Source: Acidisphaera sp035272265 (lineage in GTDB: Bacteria > Pseudomonadota > Alphaproteobacteria > Acetobacterales > Acetobacteraceae). Taken from it: a stretch of 14,180 bases of DNA. Of the stretch, positions 1 through 7,387 are shown in pieces (the stretch's first letter is position 1; each line of letters starts with the position of its first letter). The notes under the pieces were generated by a model that ran no database searches, was not told the DNA's origin, and was given only the letters and a program-made list of their open reading frames with translations. The stretch is from contig DATEQV010000197.1 in the NCBI GenBank assembly GCA_035272265.1, positions 1 to 14,180 of the forward strand. Reading direction: 5' to 3'. The position numbers and the translations under genes are program-made.

Positions 1-266
1 CGCGCGGCAGCTGTGCAGCCAAGGGTTCGGAGGCGTTGCGGGACTACATGAAGGCGCGCGCCAAGGAACTCGCGCTCTCCGGCGTGCGCATCAACACGGC
101 AATGTGCCTCGATCGCTGCGAGCACGGGCCCAGTGTGGTGATCTATCCGGAGGGAGTCTGGTACACCGTCGCGACGCGGGAGGACGTGGACGCGGTGCTA
201 GCGCGCCACCTGCAGGCGGGCGGACGCGTCGCCGAGCGATTGATGCCGCCGGAGATCTCGACGTGA
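1..266 (+). CDS. Thioredoxin-like (2Fe-2S) ferredoxin domain protein, 3' part
   Basis: The 5' end lies before the window; the frame is open from position 3 and stops with TGA at 264-266. The visible 87 residues begin RGSCAAKGSEALRDYMK, continue with MCLDRCEHGPSVVIYPEGVW, and end MPPEIST. This matches the family of small thioredoxin-fold 2Fe-2S ferredoxins (COG3411-like). Three cysteine codons are visible, at 12-14 and as a CxxxC pair at 105-107 and 117-119; the fourth expected ligand would lie upstream of the window. Such proteins are thought to carry electrons in the cytoplasm, but a specific partner is not known from the sequence. The stop codon overlaps the likely GTG start of mnmE (GTGA), which suggests co-transcription and translational coupling. 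The family is fairly certain, the role is not. Confidence 0.85.
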   Translation, partial: RGSCAAKGSEALRDYMKARAKELALSGVRINTAMCLDRCEHGPSVVIYPEGVWYTVATREDVDAVLARHLQAGGRVAERLMPPEIST

Positions 267-1567
267 GCGCGATGGCCGCGGCGGATACGATTTTCGCCCT
301 TGCCAGCGGTGCGGGCCAGGCGGCGTTGGCGGTGATGCGGATGAGCGGACCTGGGAGCGGCACGATGCTCGATGCGCTCTGCCGACGGCGGCCCGCGCCC
401 CGGCGTGCCGTCGTCAGGACGCTGCGCGGGCCGTGCGGGGCCACACTGGATCGCGCGCTGGTGCTGTGGATGCCGGGTCCGGGCAGTTACACCGGCGAGG
501 ACACGGCGGAGCTGTTCCTGCACGGTGGGCGGGCCGTGACCGACGGGGTGGCGGACGCCCTGGTCGGTCTCGGAGCGAGGCCCGCGGAGGGCGGCGAATT
601 CACCCGCCGCGCCGTTCGCAACGGGCGCCTGGGGCTGACCGAGGCGGAGGCGGTGGTCGATCTTGTGGAGGCGGAAACCGTTGCCCAACGCGACCAGGCA
701 CTGCGCCAGCTCGATGGCGAACTGGGCCGGCTCTACGACGGTTGGGCGGCGCGGTTGCGGCTGCTGCTGGCGCAAGCCGAGGCGCTGATCGATTTTGCTG
801 ACGAGGACCTGCCTCAAGACGAAGCCGAGCGGGGCGCCGCCGGACTGCGGGCGCTCCGGACGGACATTGCCGCGCATCTGGACGATGGACAACGCGGCGA
901 GCGGTTGCGCGAAGGACTCGTGTTCGCGGTCACTGGGGCGCCGAACGTCGGCAAATCGAGTCTCGTCAACGTGTTGGCGGGCCGCGACGTGGCGATCGTC
1001 TCGGCCCAGCCGGGAACCACGCGGGATGCGCTGGAGACGCGGGTGGTGTTCGGCGGGGTGCCGGTGACCCTGGTCGACACCGCAGGGCTGCGCGAGACCG
1101 ACGATCCCGTAGAGGCCGAGGGCGTGCGCCGGGCACGTGAGCGGGCGGCGCGAGCGGACCTCGTGATCAGGGTGTTTGACGGGCGTGACAATGCCTACCG
1201 CGGCGACGAGGGGTCCCCCGACGTGTTGGTGGCGAGCAAGGCCGACCTGGGGGGGAGCGCGCCGGATGGCGCGATCCAGGTCAGCGCTCTGACCGGCAGC
1301 GGCCTGAGCGGCCTGCGCACGCGGCTCGACTCCGCCGCTCACGCGCTGACGGCTCGGGCAGGTCCGCCCGCCTTGACCCGCGCTCGGCATCGCGCGGCTC
1401 TGCACGAGGCGCTGGCCGGACTCGGCGCGGCAGAAAGTGCCCGGTTGCCGGAGTTGCGCGCCGAAGAACTGCGGCTGGCGATGCGAGCGCTCGGCCGGGT
1501 CACTGGGCTCGTGGGCGTAGAGGACGTGCTGGACACGATCTTCTCGCGCTTCTGCATCGGGAAGTAG
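263..1567 (+). CDS. mnmE: tRNA modification GTPase MnmE
   Basis: MnmE works with MnmG to make the cnm5/nm5-type (aminomethyl or carboxymethylaminomethyl) modification at wobble uridine 34 of certain tRNAs; the N-terminal domain binds a folate one-carbon donor and the G domain drives conformational change. Counting from GTG 263, the 434 residues show the N-terminal DTIFALASG and RMSGP motifs, the GEFTRRA region, the P-loop GAPNVGKSS (225-233), PGTTRD, G3 DTAGLRE (from 272), and the C-terminal FCIGK with the family's conserved Cys (431). The G4 motif reads SKAD (325-328) instead of the usual NKxD. I chose GTG 263 because GGAG at 251-254 sits 8 nt ahead of it; ATG 272 is an alternative that would remove three residues. 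The gene overlaps the ferredoxin stop by 4 nt and ends 12 nt before mnmG. Confidence 0.96.
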   Translation: MSAMAAADTIFALASGAGQAALAVMRMSGPGSGTMLDALCRRRPAPRRAVVRTLRGPCGATLDRALVLWMPGPGSYTGEDTAELFLHGGRAVTDGVADALVGLGARPAEGGEFTRRAVRNGRLGLTEAEAVVDLVEAETVAQRDQALRQLDGELGRLYDGWAARLRLLLAQAEALIDFADEDLPQDEAERGAAGLRALRTDIAAHLDDGQRGERLREGLVFAVTGAPNVGKSSLVNVLAGRDVAIVSAQPGTTRDALETRVVFGGVPVTLVDTAGLRETDDPVEAEGVRRARERAARADLVIRVFDGRDNAYRGDEGSPDVLVASKADLGGSAPDGAIQVSALTGSGLSGLRTRLDSAAHALTARAGPPALTRARHRAALHEALAGLGAAESARLPELRAEELRLAMRALGRVTGLVGVEDVLDTIFSRFCIGK

Positions 1568-1579
1568 CGAGGAAATCGC

Positions 1580-3457
1580 GTGACGCAGGGATACGATGTC
1601 GTGGTCGTCGGCGGCGGCCATGCCGGCTGCGAGGCCGCCGCCGCAGCGGCACGCATCGGGGCACGCACGCTGCTACTGACGCACGATCCGGGGACGATCG
1701 GGGCGATGTCCTGCAACCCGGCGTTCGGGGGGATCGGCAAGGGTCATCTGATCCGGGAAATCGACGCGCTCGACGGGGTGATGGGACGCGCCGCGGACGC
1801 CGCCGGCATTCACTTCAAGGTGCTCAACCGCAGCAAGGGCCCGGCGGTGCGTGGCCCTCGCGCCCAGGCGGATCGGACGTTGTACCGCCGGGCCATGCAG
1901 CACCTGCTTGCCGAGACGCCGGACCTCGCAATCGAAGCGGGCGCGGCAGACGACATCGAGTTGACGTCCGGGCGCGTGACGGCCGTAGTGACTTCCGGCG
2001 GGCGCCGGATCCCGTGCGATGCGACGGTGCTGACCGCCGGCACCTTCCTCCGGGGCGTGATTCACGAGGGAGAGCGCCACTATGCGGCGGGCCGCCGCGG
2101 TGAACCGCCGTCCTTGCGTTTGGCGGAAACGCTGGCGGGCCTAGGCTTGCCTATCGGACGGCTCAAAACAGGCACCCCGCCACGTCTGGCTCGGGAGTCG
2201 ATCGATTGGGACGCGCTCGAGGAGGACCGCGGCGACGCCGAACCGGAGCCGTTCAGCACTATGACGGGGCGGATCACCAACACGCTGATCTCCTGCCGGA
2301 TCACCGCCACGAATCCGGCGACGCATGAGATCATCCGGTCCAATCTCACCCGATCCGCGTTGTATGGCGGCCGGATCACCGGACCGGGGCCACGCTACTG
2401 CCCGTCGATTGAGGACAAGATCGTTCGCTTCGCCGGTCGAGAGCGCCACCAGGTGTTTCTTGAGCCGGAGGGCCTGGACAGCGCCGTTGTGTACCCGAAC
2501 GGCGTCTCGACCAGCCTCCCGCTCGAGGTGCAAGCCGCGTTCATTCGAACGATGCGCGGGCTCGAGGGCGCGAAGATCGTGCAGGCCGGATACGCGATCG
2601 AGTACGACTACGTGGATCCGCGCTGTCTCGCACCGACACTGGAGCTCCGGCGCGTGCGTGGCCTTTTCCTCGCAGGTCAGGTCAACGGGACGACAGGCTA
2701 TGAGGAAGCGGGCGCGCAGGGGATCATCGCAGGCATCAATGCGGCCCGGCGGTCGGGCGGCGGCGATCCGGTCACGTTGGACCGGGCTCAGGCCTATATC
2801 GGCGTGCTGATCGACGATCTGGTGACTCAGGGCGTCAGCGAGCCCTACCGGATGTTCACCGCGCGATCCGAGTACCGCCTGAGCCTGCGATCGGACAACG
2901 CCGACCTGCGGCTCACGAGACTGGGCGATGCATGGGGGTGCGTGGGCTCACGGCGGTCAGCTGTCTTCGCGTGCCACGCTGAGGAGGTCCGCTCCGCTCT
3001 GGAGCGGGCCACTGTGACGACGCTTTCGCCGACGGCGCTGGCCGCTGCGAAGGTCACCGTGCGGCAGGACGGGCGCCCGCGATCCCTGCTGGACGTCATC
3101 GCGCAAGACGGCGGATGGCGGGCGGCCGCTTCGCTTGCGCCGTGGCTCGCCGACCTGTCGCCTCGTGCGCTGGCACAGCTCGAGACCGAAGCGATTTACG
3201 CCGGTTACCTGCGCCGGCAGGAGGCCGACATAGCCACACTCCGCCGCGACGAGGCGCTCTCGCTGGAGGGCGTCATGTTCTCCGAGCTTCCCAGCCTGAC
3301 GACGGAGCTTCGGACCAAGCTGGCGACGACGCAGCCGGCCACCTTAGGTGCCGCTGCTCGGATCCAGGGCATGACGCCCGCTGCGTTGACTGTACTCGCC
3401 TTCCACGCCCGGCGGGCGGGCGTCGCAACCGGTGTTTCACGTGAAGCATGGAGCTGA
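1580..3457 (+). CDS. mnmG: tRNA uridine-5-carboxymethylaminomethyl synthesis enzyme MnmG
   Basis: This FAD-dependent enzyme is the partner of MnmE in modifying wobble uridine 34 of tRNA in the cytoplasm. The 625 residues are of normal length. The FAD-binding VVVGGGHAGCEAA lies at about 7-20, followed by SCNPAFGGIGKGHLIREID, whose Cys45 matches a conserved family cysteine. A second conserved cysteine is in GPRYCPSIEDK (Cys274), and the FLAGQVNGTTGYEEAGAQG and SEYRLSLRSDNAD motifs follow. The start is GTG 1580, with GAGGA at 1569-1573 six nt ahead. It follows mnmE by 12 nt, so the two partner subunits are made from one transcript. The last codons (GVSREAWS) are written by a near-perfect parS site, so the protein tail is shaped by a partition site. 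The gene name gidA is also in use. Confidence 0.98.
   Translation: MTQGYDVVVVGGGHAGCEAAAAAARIGARTLLLTHDPGTIGAMSCNPAFGGIGKGHLIREIDALDGVMGRAADAAGIHFKVLNRSKGPAVRGPRAQADRTLYRRAMQHLLAETPDLAIEAGAADDIELTSGRVTAVVTSGGRRIPCDATVLTAGTFLRGVIHEGERHYAAGRRGEPPSLRLAETLAGLGLPIGRLKTGTPPRLARESIDWDALEEDRGDAEPEPFSTMTGRITNTLISCRITATNPATHEIIRSNLTRSALYGGRITGPGPRYCPSIEDKIVRFAGRERHQVFLEPEGLDSAVVYPNGVSTSLPLEVQAAFIRTMRGLEGAKIVQAGYAIEYDYVDPRCLAPTLELRRVRGLFLAGQVNGTTGYEEAGAQGIIAGINAARRSGGGDPVTLDRAQAYIGVLIDDLVTQGVSEPYRMFTARSEYRLSLRSDNADLRLTRLGDAWGCVGSRRSAVFACHAEEVRSALERATVTTLSPTALAAAKVTVRQDGRPRSLLDVIAQDGGWRAAASLAPWLADLSPRALAQLETEAIYAGYLRRQEADIATLRRDEALSLEGVMFSELPSLTTELRTKLATTQPATLGAAARIQGMTPAALTVLAFHARRAGVATGVSREAWS
3433..3448. 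other. parS-like chromosome partition site inside mnmG 3' end
   Basis: The sequence TGTTTCACGTGAAGCA matches the widely conserved parS palindrome TGTTTCACGTGAAACA at 15 of 16 positions; the single change is G for A at 3446. ParB binds parS and spreads onto flanking DNA to form the partition complex. The site is read as V-S-R-E-A in the mnmG frame. It lies 44 nt, centre to centre, from the perfect site at 3477-3492 and about 600 nt upstream of parA. Confidence 0.85.
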
Positions 3458-3475
3458 GGTCGGCTGCTCACGCCG

Positions 3476-4069
3476 GTGTTTCACGTGAAACACTCGCCCG
3501 AGGTGCGGGCGCGCCTCGAGGCCTACGTGGACCTCGTCCGCACCTGGACCGCGCGGCTCAATCTCGTCTCTCGGCGCGATGCAATTGCAATCTGGGACCG
3601 CCACATCGAGGACAGTCTGCAACTTGCCCCCCTGATACCGGCCGGAACCGACCGCGCCATCGACCTCGGCAGCGGGGCCGGCTTTCCCGGCCTCGTGCTG
3701 GCGATCGCAACGGGCATTCCGTTCACCCTCATCGAGTCGGATCGCCGAAAGGCGGCCTTTCTGCTCGAAGCCGCCCGCTGCACGGACGCTCCCGTGACGA
3801 TCGTCAATCGGCGTGCGGAGACCTGTCAGGGGTTGACCGCTCCGCTCGTGACCGCGCGCGCGCTGGCGCCGCTGCCACTGTTGCTCAGCCTTGCTGCTCC
3901 GTTCGTCGCCCGGGGTGGCTGCCTGTTGGCGGCGAAGGGCGCCAACGCCGCGGCGGAATTGACGGCGGCTACGCCGGACTGGAACATGCGCGTCGAGCGA
4001 TTCGCGAGCAGAACCGCGCCGGACGCCGTCATTCTGCGGATCACCGACATTGCACATCGCCAGCGCTGA
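3476..4069 (+). CDS. rsmG: 16S rRNA (guanine-N7)-methyltransferase RsmG
   Basis: RsmG (GidB) uses S-adenosylmethionine to methylate N7 of G527 (E. coli numbering) in 16S rRNA. The 197 residues are close to the usual length. They show WTARLNLVSRRD (24-35), WDRHIEDSL (40-48), the SAM-binding IDLGSGAGFPG (62-72), an acidic strand end IESDRRKAAFL (86-96) and the VTARALAPL motif. The first codons GTG TTT CAC GTG AAA CAC are made almost wholly of the parS palindrome. No good Shine-Dalgarno sequence sits at normal distance: the nearest GAGG (3456-3459) is 16 nt away, so the start may depend on coupling to mnmG, which ends 18 nt upstream; GTG 3485 is a possible alternative. The 3' end overlaps parA by 20 nt. 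Confidence 0.96.
   Translation: MFHVKHSPEVRARLEAYVDLVRTWTARLNLVSRRDAIAIWDRHIEDSLQLAPLIPAGTDRAIDLGSGAGFPGLVLAIATGIPFTLIESDRRKAAFLLEAARCTDAPVTIVNRRAETCQGLTAPLVTARALAPLPLLLSLAAPFVARGGCLLAAKGANAAAELTAATPDWNMRVERFASRTAPDAVILRITDIAHRQR
3477..3492. other. parS chromosome partition site (perfect consensus) at the rsmG start
   Basis: The sequence TGTTTCACGTGAAACA is a perfect 16-bp palindrome and identical to the bacterial parS consensus bound by ParB. It overlaps the proposed GTG start of rsmG by two bases and encodes F-H-V-K-H at the start of that protein. Its position directly upstream of parAB, in a gid-par cluster, fits the usual origin-proximal placement. No clear DnaA box cluster was seen in the window, so the replication origin itself is not shown. 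Confidence 0.95.
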
Positions 4070-4871
4070 GGCAGCCCGAACCACGCGCGTCCTCGCGATC
4101 GCCAACCAGAAAGGCGGCGTCGGCAAGACCACGACCGCGATCAACCTCGCTACCGCCCTCGCCGCCGGCGAGCGACCGGTCCTGCTGGTCGACATCGACC
4201 CGCAAGGCAACGCCTCGACAGGCCTCGGTCTGGACCACGCCGCCCGGACCCCCGGCACCTATGACGTGCTGGCGGACGCGGCGACTCTGGAGGCGGCTAT
4301 CCGGCCAACCGCGATCCCGCATCTTGGCATCCTCCCCGCGTCCTCCGACCTCGCAGGGGCCGAGGTGGAACTCGTCGGCGTCGATCGCCGCAACTTCCGG
4401 CTCCGCGACGCCCTCGCCGCGCTACGGGCGGCCGCGACCTATCGGCACATCCTGATCGATTGCCCGCCCAGCCTTGGTCTGCTGACCCTGAATGCACTGG
4501 TCGCGGCCGACGCCGTGCTGGTGCCGCTGCAGTGCGAGTTCTTCGCGCTCGAGGGGATCAGCCAGCTGATGCAGACCGTCCGAGCCGTCCAGCAAGGCCC
4601 CAACCCGAACCTCACTCTGCAGGGAATCGTCCTGACCATGTACGACCGGCGGAACAACCTGTCGGATCTCGTGGCGACCGACGCCCGCGCCTTCTTCGGC
4701 GACGCGGTCTACGACACCGTGATCCCGCGCAACGTGCGGGTCTCGGAGGCGCCGAGCCACGGCCAGCCGGTTCTCCTCTACGACTTCCGGTCGCCCGGAG
4801 CCCAGGCCTACGTCCAGCTCGCCGCCGAGCTGCTCCGACGCGAGCGGGGCCTGTCGGAGAAGGCGGCGTGA
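4050..4871 (+). CDS. parA: Chromosome partition ATPase ParA
   Basis: ParA is a deviant Walker-type ATPase that binds DNA non-specifically as an ATP dimer and moves ParB-parS complexes, separating the origin regions. The 273 residues carry the deviant Walker A motif NQKGGVGKTTT (19-29) with its signature lysine, the A' motif VDIDPQGNAS (47-56) and the Walker B region ILIDCPPSLG (134-143), followed by LVPLQCEFFALEG. The start is taken as TTG 4050, preceded by GCGGA nine nt upstream, since no ATG or GTG lies before the Walker motif in this frame. The start lies inside the rsmG 3' end (20-nt overlap), and the stop overlaps the parB start. Both overlaps indicate one operon. Confidence 0.96.
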   Translation: MHIASAEAARTTRVLAIANQKGGVGKTTTAINLATALAAGERPVLLVDIDPQGNASTGLGLDHAARTPGTYDVLADAATLEAAIRPTAIPHLGILPASSDLAGAEVELVGVDRRNFRLRDALAALRAAATYRHILIDCPPSLGLLTLNALVAADAVLVPLQCEFFALEGISQLMQTVRAVQQGPNPNLTLQGIVLTMYDRRNNLSDLVATDARAFFGDAVYDTVIPRNVRVSEAPSHGQPVLLYDFRSPGAQAYVQLAAELLRRERGLSEKAA

Positions 4872-5707
4872 GTGCCCAGCCGACGCCCCGCCTGGGACGC
4901 GGCCTCGCTGCACTCATGGGCTCGCCGGCGACGCCGGACACGCCGCATAGCCAGCTGCCGATCGCGGCGCTGGTCCCCGGCCCATTCCAGCCCCGCGGCG
5001 CGATCGACGACGGCGAACTCGAGTCCCTCGTCGCGTCGATCCGAGCCCAGGGCGTGCTGCAACCTCTGCTGGTCCGGCCGACCCCCGGCGTTGCGGGCCA
5101 GTTCCAGATCGTCGCCGGAGAACGCCGATGGCGCGCGGCGCAGATGGCAGAGCTGCAAACCGTTCCCGTCCATGTGCGATCGCTCACTGACGAACAGGCG
5201 GCCGGCGCGGCCCTCGTCGAGAACCTGCAGCGGCAGGACCTCAACCCGATCGAAGAGGCACACGGCTACCAACGCCTGCAAACGAAGTTTGGGTGGACCC
5301 AGGAAGTCATCTCGCAACGGGTCGGAAAGTCGCGCAGCCATATCGCCAACACACTGCGGCTCCTCAACCTCCCCGCCCCCGTGCAGACGGAAATCCGCAA
5401 CGGCGCGCTCAGCGCCGGCCACGCACGCGCCCTGCTCGCCCATCCCGACCCGGCCCGCGCCGCCCTGCAGGTGATCGCGGGTGGTCTCAACGTCCGGCAG
5501 ACGGAGGACCTGGCGCATCGCGGCCGCGAGCGCCACGCCCGAAAGCAGGAGCCGGCAGACCCGAGCACCCGCGCCCTCGAGCACGAACTGAGCGAAAAGC
5601 TGGGCTTGCGCGTGCAGATCACCCAGGGGCCGCGCGGAGGCCAAGTCAGGATCACCTATTCGACGCTCGACCAGCTCGATGGCCTTATCCTGCTGCTCTC
5701 GCGCTGA
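4868..5707 (+). CDS. parB: Chromosome partition protein ParB
   Basis: ParB binds parS, spreads as a CTP-dependent clamp and activates ParA. The 279 residues begin with RLGRGLAALMG (8-18), the short N-terminal motif that contacts ParA in this family. The CTP-binding N-terminal domain shows GERRWRAA (84-91) and ENLQRQDLNPIEEA (118-131). A helix-turn-helix for parS recognition lies at about 143-162 (TQEVISQRVGKSRSHIANTLRLL), followed by LSAGHARALL (181-190). A C-terminal dimerisation region ends the protein. The GTG start overlaps the parA stop (GTGA), the classical coupled arrangement. Its two predicted binding sites lie 1.4 kb upstream in the mnmG/rsmG junction. The gene converges with holA, 72 nt apart, and no clear terminator is visible between them. 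Confidence 0.96.
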   Translation: MSAQPTPRLGRGLAALMGSPATPDTPHSQLPIAALVPGPFQPRGAIDDGELESLVASIRAQGVLQPLLVRPTPGVAGQFQIVAGERRWRAAQMAELQTVPVHVRSLTDEQAAGAALVENLQRQDLNPIEEAHGYQRLQTKFGWTQEVISQRVGKSRSHIANTLRLLNLPAPVQTEIRNGALSAGHARALLAHPDPARAALQVIAGGLNVRQTEDLAHRGRERHARKQEPADPSTRALEHELSEKLGLRVQITQGPRGGQVRITYSTLDQLDGLILLLSR

Positions 5708-5779
5708 CCACGTTGAAACATCATCGAGTCTGACTGACCCGGTGATCCTTCAAGCCACCTCGATTCAGCGCATAAGTCG

Positions 5780-6829
5780 CTAGGTCCGCTCCCCGCCTGC
5801 GCTTCCCGATCCGCGCTGTCGACGCAATGCCGCGGTCTGCCGGGCAATGGTGGAGATCGCCTCGCGTGCGATCACGTCGGCGGGCGCCCCGGTGCGCTTG
5901 CAAGCCCGCTCGGCAGCCGCAAGTCGCCGGGCGGCCGTCGCGCAGGCCTTCGAGGTCAAGGCCGCCAGCGCCTGCGCCATGGCGGGCTGGCGGCGGAAGA
6001 AGATCGGCGGTCGCGCCGAGCGGACGAACTCGGCCGCGCTCGTTCCCGCCGTTTCCCGCGCCGCCGACAATCGCGCGAGCCGATCCATATGGCCCAGCGC
6101 GGCGCGCAGCACGCCGACCGCCGTCGCTCCCTCCGCCAAGGCCAGTCCCAGCGCCCGATCGGTCCCCGCCACGTCACCACTCGTCGCCGCGAACAGCACA
6201 TCGTCGAGCGACAGGCCCGACGCGTCGCCGACGCATGCCGACACGGCGGCGAGGTCGAGCGTCCCGCCCCGGCTGGCGAACAGCGCAAGCTTCTCCACCT
6301 CCCGCCGCGTCGCCGCGCGGTCGGCGCCAAGCCGTGCCGTCACCCAGGCCAACGCCTCGGGCTCGATCCGCACACCTTCGCCGGCGAGCGCCTCGCGGAT
6401 CACCGATGCGAGCTCCGCGCCGCTTTCCACGTAGCAGCCGATGGCCGCGGCGGCCGGCGCGGTTTCCGCGAGCTTCACTAGCCGCGACCGACCGGTCAGC
6501 GACGGCGCCTCGATCACCGCAAGCCCGGGTGGCGCCCTCTCCAGCAGCAGCTTCAGCCGCGCGGTGGCCGAATCGGTCGCGTCCCGCAGCCGGACGACGC
6601 GCCGCCCGCCTGTCAGCGGCAGGCCCGACGCCTCGTCGGCGAGGCGGTCCGATCCATCGCCCGGCAGATCGACGACGCGAAACGGATCGTCGAGCGACCC
6701 GGCGGCCGAGCGGACCAGCATGTCGGACCGCTCACGGATCAGTCCGACATCGTCACCGAACAGCACCACCGCACATGCGCGCCCCGGATCGGCAAGAAAG
6801 CCCGCCACCTGTCTCGGCGCGACTTTCAA
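5780..6829 (-). CDS. holA: DNA polymerase III subunit delta
   Basis: HolA is the delta subunit of the clamp loader, which opens the sliding clamp for loading onto DNA. The 349 residues match the usual length. The N-terminal part (AVVLFGDDVGLIRERSDML, about 20-38) is the degenerate AAA+ domain with no Walker lysine, as expected for delta. VEKLALFA (about 180-187) and SLDDVLFAATSGD (about 210) belong to the middle region, and an alanine-rich helical C-terminal collar follows. The start is TTG 6829 (reading MKVAPRQVAGFL), with AAGG close upstream; a GTG at codon 8 is an alternative. The gene follows the lptE stop by 5 nt and ends the leuS-lptE-holA operon, the same order as in many Proteobacteria. 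Confidence 0.92.
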   Translation of the reverse strand: MKVAPRQVAGFLADPGRACAVVLFGDDVGLIRERSDMLVRSAAGSLDDPFRVVDLPGDGSDRLADEASGLPLTGGRRVVRLRDATDSATARLKLLLERAPPGLAVIEAPSLTGRSRLVKLAETAPAAAAIGCYVESGAELASVIREALAGEGVRIEPEALAWVTARLGADRAATRREVEKLALFASRGGTLDLAAVSACVGDASGLSLDDVLFAATSGDVAGTDRALGLALAEGATAVGVLRAALGHMDRLARLSAARETAGTSAAEFVRSARPPIFFRRQPAMAQALAALTSKACATAARRLAAAERACKRTGAPADVIAREAISTIARQTAALRRQRGSGSAGGERT

Positions 6830-6834
6830 CGCCT

Positions 6835-7383
6835 TCAGGCCGCGTGAAGGGTTCGCTTGCGAAAGAAACTCGCCAGCTGCTGCGTGATCTGGTCGGCGAC
6901 CGCCTCGGCCAGCCGCCGCTGCACCGTCTCGGTCTCCAGGTCGGCCGCGAAATACTGGTTGTCGAGGATGTTCACCGCATCCATCGCACGCGCACGCCCG
7001 CTGGTGATCACCGTCCGGTTCGGATCCTGCGCACGCAGCGTCCAGTTCGCGTTCGCGGTCATCCGGACGCGCGTGACCGAGCTGTCCGGCTGGATCGCGA
7101 TGCCCTCGCCCGGAATGGAATAGTCCACGCTCAGGTCGTAGCGGCGGGTCACGCCGGAGCCGTCGCCCTCAAGGCGGGTCTGCAACGCCTGGCGCAGCAA
7201 CTGACCCGGCCTGTCGGGGATGATTTCGACTGAAATCGCCGAGAGTTCGCGAGACGCGATGCCGGGCTCGCCGGACTGCGTCCGCGCATACAGCGGCTGG
7301 AAGCCGCAGCCGCCGAGCGCGGTCGCGGCCGCGATCGCGCAACCAGCGCCCCCGAGGCTCAACAGCGACCGCCGCCGGATCAT
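6835..7383 (-). CDS. lptE: LPS-assembly lipoprotein LptE
   Basis: LptE plugs the LptD barrel in the outer membrane and helps place lipopolysaccharide on the cell surface. The 182 residues start MIRRRSLLSLGG, with an arginine-rich n-region and a hydrophobic stretch ending in the lipobox LGGC, so the mature protein would start at Cys26, directly followed by GFQPLYA, a common start for alphaproteobacterial LptE. The body is of mixed strand/helix type, with VSVDYSIP-like and RYDLSVDY segments and a helical C-terminus rich in glutamine and alanine. The gene lies 4 nt after leuS and 5 nt before holA. Sequence identity in this family is low, so the assignment rests on the lipobox, the length and the conserved gene order. 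Confidence 0.88.
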   Translation of the reverse strand: MIRRRSLLSLGGAGCAIAAATALGGCGFQPLYARTQSGEPGIASRELSAISVEIIPDRPGQLLRQALQTRLEGDGSGVTRRYDLSVDYSIPGEGIAIQPDSSVTRVRMTANANWTLRAQDPNRTVITSGRARAMDAVNILDNQYFAADLETETVQRRLAEAVADQITQQLASFFRKRTLHAA

Positions 7384-7387
7384 GCGA

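Noticed and set aside
143..1621. Long minus-strand open frame opposite mnmE
   Set aside because: It lies antisense to a clearly real gene and has shadow composition rich in Arg, Gln and His; it is a by-product of high GC codon use.
5708..5779. Possible bidirectional terminator between parB and holA
   Set aside because: Only 4-bp stems such as GGTG/CACC were found and there is no T-run; too weak to report.
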